Both the position numbers and the translations under genes were made by a program. Source: Rhizophlyctis rosea (lineage: Eukaryota; Chytridiomycota; Chytridiomycetes; Rhizophlyctidales; Rhizophlyctidaceae). Taken from it: DNA of 64,000 nucleotides. Where the stretch lies: NCBI GenBank assembly GCA_027596075.1, contig JADGJC010000184.1, forward strand, positions 1 to 64,000, read 5' to 3'. Positions within the stretch are counted from its first letter, which is position 1. Each line of letters starts with the position of its first letter. Shown piece after piece: positions 56,082-64,000 of this stretch. The notes under the pieces are model-generated. The model had not been told where the DNA came from. It made no database searches and saw only the letters and a program-made list of their open reading frames with translations.

Positions 56082-58134
56082 CTAAAACTTGCCCGCCAAA
56101 TACAAAGTTAAGTCCTTCGCCACCTCCGCCAAATACGCCCTGACTTTTGCCAACCGCTTGGCAATGACTGCTTTGACCTTCTTTGGATCACGGGGCTTGG
56201 GAGCGGGAGGGGAGACACCCAAATCAACGAGGGCCTGGATGTCCTCAAGGTTGAATGTCTTGTTGTGTTGGTACTGCCGGATGAGTTCTGCGTGAGAGTT
56301 CTGTTTTTGGGAAAGGATGAAGTCGCCGTTCCATGTTGCCTGCACACATCGAGACGGGAATTTTGGATTAGCAAAAACCCCGGCATGATATCGGGACAAA
56401 TCAAATAAAGTCTAGGCACGCAATACTCACAAAGTAACCCCACAAAGCCCCCGTCTGAACCATCAACTCCACATCCGGCAACGGTCCATTCTCCGCCATA
56501 ACCTGAATCTTCGTCGCCCCCGTAATAGCTTTCAACCGATAGAAATCACTCGGGTACGCATCATACACCCCAGGTTGCGAATACCTATCGACCGACACCA
56601 AATCCACCTTTGCATTACCCGGGTACCACGCAGCGTCCGGCGCACCCGCATAGTTGTGCAACCAAATTACGTTATGGACGTTCGCTTTCTTGAACTCGCT
56701 CTGAATCAAGTCCCATAGCTTCAAGTACGGTGCCGCACCCTTGGCACCCCACCAGAACCAAGCACCGTTAGGTTCGTGAAGCGGACGGAAAATGATGGGC
56801 ACGCCGGCCTTTTCGAGGAGTTTGACTTTACTGATAATAACACTGATATCCTCCACAGCGTATTGATACTCCTTCGTTCCCTTCGTAGTCGCATTCACAA
56901 TGTCGAAAGTCGTTTGGGCGGCATAGAAACTGGACCCATACTCCTTCCTCGGTCTCCAATGCCACTGATACTGCACAATCCCACTCCGATTCTGATACCA
57001 CTCAATCGCCCTCTCCACACTCCCATCCTCAAACGCCACATCCCCAACATAGAAAATGAAATCCATCAGCCGGACGGCGGGTGTCGCGCCAGTGAGGTTA
57101 GCGATAAACTTGAACTCGCCGTCGCGGTCTTGGGAGGTGTCGGCGGTTTCGGCTTGGCCGGAAAGGACTTTGCGGCCGAAGGAAAATTTGAGGGAGTCGT
57201 AAAGGAGTTTGGCGGGTTTGGAGAGTTTTTTGTCATAGGGGGTAGAGAGTTTCCAGGTTTGGTTGCGGGGGGCGTAGGTGGGGCAGGCTTTGCAGGTTAC
57301 CTATTATGATAAGGTGTACATGATTGGCCCTGGATACCGAAAAATTTGACGGATGACATTGGAGCCTTACCTGGCAATAGCCCGACATCCAGGGGTTCTC
57401 TGTAAGGTTGCATTTACCCCACCCGGCTTGCTGCTCACAAGTGTAATCCGCCGATGGAGCAAGGTCCTGGCACCACTGTTCATTGGCAGGGTAGGTCGGA
57501 TAGGTGTCAGGGACAACGTACGGGGGTTGCGGGGTAGCGGAAAGCTTGATGTTGGAGAGGTAGATGGTGTTGGTGGCCGCATCGGTGTTTTGGAAGTCTA
57601 CTCGGTTCCAGGTGCCGGCGGGAACAGCCGAGAGGTCGAATGTGCAGGTGGCGTACGCTCCTGCGGCCCAGGGAGAGCAGTTGCTGGATGTGGAGAGGGC
57701 AGCGGTTGAACCCGAGCCGGCATCTTGAAGGAAGACGTTGAAGTTTGGGTTGGCATCGGCCTAGATTACCAATACACTATGAGCGTTGTTTTGTCGAAAA
57801 CATTTGTCTCAAGATTCATCGCTCCAATTATTGAACTCACCGCAAGCAGCAAAGACAAAGTCTTAACACCCGCGAAATCATTGTTGTTAGAATGCAAAGA
57901 CAATGCACCCCACTGCGTCACAGACGTTTTAAGGACAGGCTTAGCATCCGGTGCGGTCGGAGGGCCGGTGTACGCGAAGTTAGTCGACCCATCCAAGCCC
58001 CACGACCATTCGTCCCATCCACTAGCCAATGCGCCATCGAAAACGCTGATATCGGCCAGCTGGGCTAACGCCCTCGACGCGAGGAGCGATGCGGCGACGC
58101 CTGTGAAAGTAACTTTGCCCATCATTGGAGGCAA
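56082..58134 (-). CDS. Secreted GH26-type glycoside hydrolase (beta-mannanase)
   Basis: Starts at 58134 (three in-frame Mets, 58134/58125/58122). The signal peptide is MGKVTFTGVAASLLASRALAQ. Next is a beta-sandwich carbohydrate-binding region (about residues 25-160; DISVFDGALASGWDEWSWG to YLSNIKLS). A cysteine-rich module follows (WCQDLAPSADYTC...KCNLTENPWMSGYCQ, then VTCKAC; six Cys, ShKT-like spacing). Then the GH26 barrel: FSFGRKVLSGQAE, VQYQWHWRP, IIFRPLHEPNGAWFWWG with the acid/base Glu, VIWLHNYAG, and QVMAENGPLPD with the nucleophile Glu. End at 56082. Family GH26 cleaves beta-mannan (some beta-1,3-1,4-glucan). The gene is bracketed by satellite B and minisatellite C. Mannan cleavage is inferred. 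Confidence 0.9.
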
Positions 58135-58869
58135 TAACTCTTAGAGGAAGTAGAGCTTACGAAGGGAATTGGGAAAGGGAAGCAGTATTTATGCGTTTGT
58201 TGCTTCCTTTCGCGTTCTTGTGTTCTTGCGTTCCCGTGTTCTGTGATGTTGACAAGCGCGTGAAGCGTGGAGGTGCATTGCATTGCTCACCCTCGTGTAA
58301 CACTCGTGAAAGAGTTGCCCATTTTGTAACAGGATTCTTCTAATGCGGAAGGTGCAGCCCAATCAGTTCGACCACGCGGGAAAACTTTGTGCCACAATCC
58401 TTTTGTCGTGGAGTTTGATTTTCCCATTCGGCAAAACCCGTCACATTTGTAACATCTGCCCCGCTTCATAATTGAAAACAGGCTTCAAAAGCCTTCATCA
58501 GCATATAAGTTACCTATGAGTAGGTCTTAGGTACTGAGTACCCTTCCAACTGTTGGTTCGGAGGCCAGCACATCCATGCAGCTCAGCAGGAGAATGCACA
58601 AGCCAGCCAACACAAACGAACAAACTCAAATGACATAAGGGAGTTCAACTGGAACATTTCAACTAATGAAGCGTGAATGTTCCCAACTCAATGTTGCACC
58701 AGCTGTCAGTGTGGTCCCGGCTAGCTTACTTAGCTTCTCTTCCGAACACCTCTGTTTAGCAAATTTAGCACACCATCCTCAGTGTTCCCACATCGGCAAT
58801 CACTGCGAGCATCCCATCTTGGGTCCCTCTCATCGGACTCTCATCAATTTATCTTTTCGGCGTCTCGTC
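58135..58869. promoter_or_regulatory. Upstream region of the GH26 gene
   Basis: About 730 bp with no supportable gene. A gcattgcattgctc stretch is at 58275. The right end borders minisatellite C. Confidence 0.35.
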
Positions 58870-59510
58870 AGTCCCATATAAGTAAATGTTGTCAACGACA
58901 TTTTTCATCCTCTTCGGCGATCACTACTATGTTGCTAACAGCAATCTGTCATCACCCCGTCGATCCACATCCCATCTACAAAGTCAAATGCTGTTAACAA
59001 CATTTTCTTTTTGTTCGTCAATCAGTAGCATGTTGCTAGCAGCATCGTTCGTCATTTCGGCGATCTCATCCCACCTTTGATAAGCCAAATGCTGTTAACA
59101 ACACTTTCTTCACATGTCAATCTTACATCACCACCAGTTGTCAGCAACATTTTCTTTTCCCCGTCAATCTTTCTGTATATCAACCAAAATGTTGCTAACA
59201 GCAATTTTCTTCCTGGGCGATCTTTATGTCAGCCGAAATGTTGCTAACAGCATTTTCTTCGTCGTCATCAGCCAAGATGTTGCTAACAACATTTTCTTCC
59301 TCGTCGATCTCACTTGCCGAATACATCACATCCTTGTCGATCTTACATCATGCGTCCAACAAGCTGTTGCCAACACCATTTCTCTTCCGTCGATCTCGTA
59401 CATGGTCGAGTGTTGTCAGCAACATGTTTTATTTTCAGCAATCTTACATCATCCAGAGGTGGGATCAGCAGGATTGCCGCGCAGCAACTGTCGATCTTAC
59501 ATCAGCAAGT
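58870..59510. repeat. Hairpin minisatellite C (TGTTGCTAACAGCA)
   Basis: Eleven copies of a unit of about 40-85 bp. The core is atgttgctaacagcattttctt or its near-palindromic variant atgctgttaacaacattttctt. Joining stretches contain gtcgatcttacatcag. Core positions: about 58886, 58927, 58989, 59030, 59090, 59136, 59188, 59237, 59276, 59362, 59411. Each core can fold (TGTTG...CAGCA). The shared ttacatcag word links it to the left shoulder of satellite A. Long plus-strand frames here are by-products of the repeat. Confidence 0.9.
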
Positions 59511-60046
59511 CAATACCAAATGTATATATATACGTGCAATACTCCTCGACATACATTTCCATTTCCCACCTAATCACCCTGCCACGCAAGTTCTTGTCCT
59601 TCGCCTGCTTAAGACTAAGACCACGAACAAGGCCGTACATGCATCGATGGATATGGCAATGATTAGCATTGACGTTCATATTTCCCAAATCTACTACACA
59701 AGGGGGGCCACGAATAAGAAGCCAACGTTTCCTACAAGGGTTCAACGCCAACCCTGGTTATTCAATTGTCACTAAAACCCGACAACATTTCAAAGTGGAA
59801 TGAGAAGCCGAATGGGGTTGGTATGCGATCTAAATGGGCGTTTCAGTGGGGAAACAAACGTTGGGAGTACGCTTCCATTTCACAAATGCAATACCCGGCG
59901 GCGGCCATTAAATCACTTCACTCTCAGAAATCACGATCCAGAATATATACACCAATCACGGTATCAAGAAAAGAAACATCAAACACTCATCACCTATCAT
60001 CATCCCCATCTCCCATCGTCAATCTCCACCTTACTCAACCTACACC
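59511..60046. other. Intergenic, no supportable gene
   Basis: About 540 bp between minisatellite C and the carrier's stop codon. The right part is C-rich. No gene is visible. Confidence 0.4.
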
Positions 60047-62004
60047 TCACCTACTCCCCTCCTTAACCTCCGCCCCCCCACCCTCCCCCGTCAACCCCCC
60101 TCCCTCCCCCCCACCAACCCCCTTCCCCCCCTTCTCCCTCCCATCCCCCTTCCCCCCCTTCTCCCGCCCACCCCCCTCCTCAACCCCCCTCCCAAACTCC
60201 TGCACCAAAACCTCATAAGTCCACAAACTAAACGCACTAGCCGGCACCGTCCGCAAAAGATTCGTGCTCAACCCTTTATACAGTGCTCTTAACCCTTCCT
60301 CTTTCGAAATAACCTGAATAGCGTGTATTAGGCCGTGGTACTTGGGTTTAGCGGGAACGATTTTCGGCGGGTTGTGGAGGTCGTGGAGGTGGTGTTCGGG
60401 GGTGTGTGGGGGGTAGGGGTTTGGGTTCGGGGAGGGGATGTGGGTTATGTTGGGTTGGGTTTGGAGGCGGGTGCGGAGGACCTGTTGCGTAATTTATTGT
60501 TATTTGAGTGTGAGTTCATGGAAGTGCGCTCAAACAACGAACGAACGCAAACGACTTGCAGACAGGATCCTTGCCCTTACCTCATGAGGATACGTAATCG
60601 TACTCGCAATAACCTTCGATGCCGAACTCGCCAAAAAGATGTGGTACGCACTCAGGTCCTTCCGTGAAGGGTCTTTTTCCTGTTCCCTGCCTGTATACAG
60701 AACAATTCAGCAAAAATGATTAGCTTACCTTCCTACATCAAGCACTTCAAAAACTCCCACCATGCTTCCACCCCATAACATACTTCCTCCAAACACTCCA
60801 AAACCAGCCAACACTCACGCTTCAAAATAACCTTAAACTTCTCATAAAGCGGAAACTGCACCGCCACATGACTAATCCCCAACAAACTAGGCATAAAACC
60901 CTTATACAGAGCCGTAAATCCCTCGTCTTTAATGATGGTTTGCACGGCATTGGGGATGGAGGTGTAGTAGTAGGAGGTTTTGCTGCCGGCGAGGTTGCTT
61001 TGTGTCTGGAAATGGTTTCAGATCAGTATCGAGGGAAAGAGATGAAGGATAGTGCAAGAGGAAAAGCATAATACCATCATGCGTGTTCGGATGACCCAAA
61101 GAGGGTTGACGATGGTCATGCAAAGGAGGGAGGAGGAGACGGAGGAGGTGAGGTTTATTGCTGTTGTAGTGTCTTCTACGTCGACGCCTGGTCATGGTAC
61201 AGACTTGGTGTTAGTCTTCCATGCATCTGAGAACCCTCTTGACGATGAGTGCACGATGCGCAGTCACAAAGTCCCGCATTTGGCCCGTCACCACATGGAC
61301 TAACTGCCACGGGTGACCTTCCTGAACTGTTGCCACCTGCGCGCCGCCAAGGCAAATATGCGTGCCACTGCCGTCGTAATGTCCAATATTGGGATTCGTC
61401 CGTCATCGAAGTGCTTGCAGCCCAACTCATACATTCACATCTCCCGCTCACATATCTTCCCACTTCGCCATTCCATTCCATCCCATATTACCTCATACCT
61501 CTCCACACATTCACTCATATCCAACCCACCAACACCCTGCCATCTTCGGAGACTCACCAGCGCTCTTAGCCAACCCCCTCTTTATGTAGTTGTAGCCCGC
61601 AAACCAAATCGCACGATCCATGATGTACGCAATGGTCGTCACGCCCAACCCCCGAAACAATCCGCGTATTCCTTCCTCGTGATGAACAAGCTTCAGTGAT
61701 TGGTATGTGCCATGGTATTTGGGTATTTGGCCCTCCGGCACCGGGCCTTGGTTTTGGAGGCGGACTTTCACAACGTCGAGTGGACCTATATTTAGGCGTC
61801 AGTCGAATTCGAGACGTATGCAGTGGGCAGGAAACCTGGAACAAACAACCAGCTGCTGGCAGGAGCGTACTCACATACACTTATTGCGGATGCTAGCCCG
61901 GCGCCTGCACCTGCTAGTGTGTGCCGTAGATTTTCATCCTTACTAGGATTGCAGAGAGAAGCAAGAATTGTAGAAAAATCGTCGTTAGCAACATGTTGGG
62001 ACAT
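60047..62004 (-). CDS. Mitochondrial carrier (SLC25; NAD/pyrimidine-nucleotide type)
   Basis: Start MSQHVANDDFSTILASLCN at 62004 (an in-frame Met lies at 62013), followed by HTLAGAGAGLASA, the first carrier helix. The three signature motifs are GPLDVVKVRLQNQG (about 61760), NPLWVIRTRMM (about 61100) and YPHEVLRTRLQTQP (about 60590-60430, split by an intron). The Trp in NPLW and the third-motif YPHEVLRTR are typical of the NAD+/folate/pyrimidine-nucleotide branch (YIA6, RIM2, SLC25A32/33/36). The C-terminus is Gly/Glu/Lys-rich low complexity (about 60200-60047), encoded by a C-rich plus strand. It moves a cofactor or nucleotide across the inner membrane; the substrate is inferred from motif class only. 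Confidence 0.88.
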
Positions 62005-62192
62005 CCATTCCAAGTTTCACTTTGAAGACCGACTTAGATGTACCAACATCTGCAGTCTCACAGCGTCCATCCAATCGTTCGACACAATTGTTCCAGACCG
62101 TGCCGGTCCTTCACAACTTCATTCCCATGAATAAATCAACTGCTTTCCGCTGACATCTTTAAAACCTTGAGCCCACCAACTGATCCCACAAC

Positions 62193-62444
62193 ATGTTTCC
62201 AAAACCTGCTACTTTCACATACATTGTCAAAAAGGGGATTTTCGGTGGTGCTGGTGGGTGGGATAAGGCATCGAAGGCCTTGCTGGCCACCGAAGGTGCG
62301 GACATCGGAGTTTTACAACAAAAACTTTTGGAGTACTGGCTGGTGGTCCGCAAGAAACTGAGGCAAAAGGCAAAGCGTCTCTTCCGCTTGATAAGTAAGG
62401 TCAAGTACACGTGGGAAAACGAACGTTACGCGGCGCGGCAGTAG
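62193..62444 (+). CDS. Small 83-residue ORF, hypothetical
   Basis: MFPKPATFTYIVKKGIFGG... ends ...KYTWENERYAARQ. It has a Gly-rich turn, then a helix with basic residues (VVRKKLRQKAKRLFRLISK). It reads like a small basic helical protein. No introns and no family that I recognise. It could be chance. Confidence 0.35.
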   Translation: MFPKPATFTYIVKKGIFGGAGGWDKASKALLATEGADIGVLQQKLLEYWLVVRKKLRQKAKRLFRLISKVKYTWENERYAARQ

Positions 62445-63122
62445 CAGGATGAGGGTGTGGATGCGGTTGGTAGGGATTAGGGACGTTGTTCAGGGTCCTT
62501 CACAGTAACAATGACGAGGCTTCTATCCCCCACCGCACCCGCGTCCAACAATGTCTTATGACCCCGGGTATTGGCTAAGCGAATATGAGATGACGGATTG
62601 CAGAAAACTGGGTGTTGAAGCAACTTTCTTTTGAAGGGGAGAGGACACAGCATGAGAACGAAAAAGGAACCCAAAAAATTCGTCATTCTGGGCACCGGGC
62701 CAGGGAGCATCCGACCATCACCATCAGATCACACGAGGGGATGATTAGCTGTAGTTTAGCTGCCAGAAAGCAAGATAACCCAAATAACAGCCAGTGACTC
62801 ATCATGACAGATGTGATCTCTCAAAATTTTGGGTTTTGCAGTTGACCTTTTCCATTTGTGATCCGCCCTTCCACAATCCATCCTTCCATCACTGCGCCAC
62901 CCCCTCCTTCAATCTCGCCTGGTGTCACGCGCTCCTCGATCGCTATCACAAATTTCCCACCTTTTGCAGGAAACGCTTTCAACATAGCTACAAATATATA
63001 GAATACTGGTCGCATATTAAGTCGCCAATACGATAGTCCTACTCGTTGGGCATACTGTTCATCGGATTCATTCACATATATAGATATATAGTTGGTCACT
63101 CATATAGTCGACTGTGCACACT
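62445..63122. promoter_or_regulatory. Intergenic, 5' region of the IML2/TTC39-like gene
   Basis: About 680 bp. Contains a TA-rich stretch (catatatagatatatag) at 63074-63092, some 35-50 bp before the start codon, a plausible TATA region. No gene seen. Confidence 0.4.
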
Positions 63123-64000
63123 ATGGCTCGCATAGGCTCGCTTTTCAGAGCAGCTAGTTTTGCCTCTACTTCAAGTCATAAGCAGACTGAAGAGTCAACA
63201 TCGAAAGCGGATAATGTGAATCCCAGCCAGAAGGATGTTGTAGAGGAACCAGAAGAGTTTGATTCAGGAGACGAGTTCGATACTCCCATAGACTCTCCCG
63301 CCCCACCATCAGACGAACTCTCCTCTGCCCCACTCCCCTCCGTCGATATCTCAAAATCAAACCTCAAAGCCCTAGCACCCGTCGCGGCTGAGAACCTTGC
63401 CGCCGATTTGAAACAATCGCAAACAGCCTTAACCCATTTCCTCAACTCCCAGTTCACCGCAGCGGATCAGGTGTTGCGACCTAGCTATGGGACATCCTTA
63501 TACCATACCTTGGGATTGGCTGTGATTCGTACTATTAAAGCCGGTATGACGTTTGAGCCAGCAGACATTGCGCAAGCGATCGAAGCCATCAACATCACTG
63601 TGGAGATGGCTCAAGCATGGAGGAAGAAGGAAGCAGGCATGGTTGCATCACTGGCCGGTTCAGTGGTGGGTCTCGTTTGGAGTTCCGGTGGGAGCAGCAG
63701 TTCAACAGACAAATCCAAACGACCTGATCCGACCGGTCTCCGTTCCATGACCAATCTACAACGTCACGCTGAAATCGTCTTCGCAGAGGCTTTCCTCATG
63801 AAAGCAATGTTGTCTCTCCTCACCGATACCAACATGATCGCCTTTGTTCGCGAAGGGATGAACATCCGCAATGCATACAATGTTTATAAAACCTGCTATA
63901 AGTTCCTTGAGACTGAACTCGAAGAAGTGGGCCCTGAGGGATTGCGTGCAGAGGGAGTGGATGAACACTTTGCCAGCGGTGTTCTGCTTGGTATTGGTGC
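63123..64000 (+). CDS. IML2/TTC39-family protein, 5' part
   Basis: Start MARIGSLFRAASFASTSS at 63123; the frame is open to the window edge, so it is partial. The first 75 residues are acidic, Ser/Pro-rich. Then a helical repeat domain: LTHFLNSQFTAADQVLRP, YHTLGLAVIRTIKAGMTFEP, IAQAIEAINITVEMAQAWRKK, LQRHAEIVFAEAFLMKAML, FVREGMNIRNAYNVYKTCYKFLE. This order, with a MTFEP turn and AEAFL..AML, is the start of the TTC39 / IML2 domain (DUF3808). In yeast IML2 is an outer-mitochondrial / lipid-droplet linked protein for clearing inclusion bodies. No intron yet. Confidence 0.82.
   Translation, partial: MARIGSLFRAASFASTSSHKQTEESTSKADNVNPSQKDVVEEPEEFDSGDEFDTPIDSPAPPSDELSSAPLPSVDISKSNLKALAPVAAENLAADLKQSQTALTHFLNSQFTAADQVLRPSYGTSLYHTLGLAVIRTIKAGMTFEPADIAQAIEAINITVEMAQAWRKKEAGMVASLAGSVVGLVWSSGGSSSSTDKSKRPDPTGLRSMTNLQRHAEIVFAEAFLMKAMLSLLTDTNMIAFVREGMNIRNAYNVYKTCYKFLETELEEVGPEGLRAEGVDEHFASGVLLGIG

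Noticed and set aside
58870..59510. CRISPR array
   Set aside because: Units vary in length and sequence and the linkers are similar to one another; the genome is eukaryotic.
59114..59662. 182-codon frame over the minisatellite
   Set aside because: Repeat-derived frame (Phe/Ser rich), several parallel frames open, no conserved start.

Overview
The window reads as nuclear DNA of a fungus. Almost every gene is broken by short GT-AG introns, mostly 50-90 nt. Gene content includes a two-spectrin-repeat alpha-actinin, a FluG-type amidohydrolase/glutamine-synthetase fusion, a Csm1/Pcs1 monopolin homologue, an IML2/TTC39 protein and a secreted GH26 glycosidase. SCAI, TMEM184, ankyrin/F-box proteins and a kinase-Sel1 protein suggest an early-diverging, possibly zoosporic (chytrid-type) lineage; that placement is an inference, not proven. 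TAG is used as a normal stop in clear genes (aconitase, FluG), so the nuclear code looks standard.

Layout. 0-2.8 kb: a poorly resolved minus-strand hypothetical locus. 2.85-5.76 kb (-): Csm1/Pcs1 homologue. 6.5-10.1 kb (+): alpha-actinin, with a 7-nt microexon and a GC-AG intron. 10.9-14.2 kb (-): mitochondrial aconitase. 14.6-16.3 kb (+): SAP-domain protein. 17.1-19.05 kb (+): LRR protein. 20.1-23.95 kb (+): mitochondrial AAA ATPase whose N-terminal half looks like a decayed AAA module. 24.2-25.1 kb: foldback satellite. 25.4-28.96 kb (+): FluG-like. 29.15-30.2 kb (-): ZRANB2-like splicing factor. 30.5-33.2 kb (+): SCAI. 35.3-36.4 kb (+): neuronal calcium sensor. 37.2-38.1 kb (-): proline/serine-rich protein with a C-terminal Cys motif. 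39.3-39.5 kb: two tRNA-like structures.

40.8-51.6 kb is an accessory-looking block of repeat proteins: F-box/ankyrin gene (with a 10-N assembly gap inside a 102-bp tandem array), short-chain dehydrogenase, a kinase fused to 16 Sel1 repeats and a RanBP2 zinc finger, and an intronless ankyrin protein. 52.1-53.8 kb (-): TMEM184/OST-alpha membrane protein. 54.2-55.65 kb: a dispersed element followed by a second foldback satellite. 56.1-58.1 kb (-): GH26 glycosidase. 58.9-59.5 kb: an 11-copy hairpin minisatellite. 60.0-62.0 kb (-): mitochondrial carrier. 62.2 kb: a small ORF. 63.1 kb to the end (+): 5' part of an IML2/TTC39 protein.

Most genes are housekeeping (mitochondrial metabolism, cytoskeleton, chromosome segregation, splicing, Ca2+ signalling) and are not functionally linked by position. 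The most notable features are: three blocks of GATTGAC/GTCAATC-type satellite, two of them bracketing the GH26 gene; the kinase-Sel1-zinc-finger and ankyrin cluster; a WW motif resembling the CENP-C central region in the monopolin homologue; and several unusual splicing situations.
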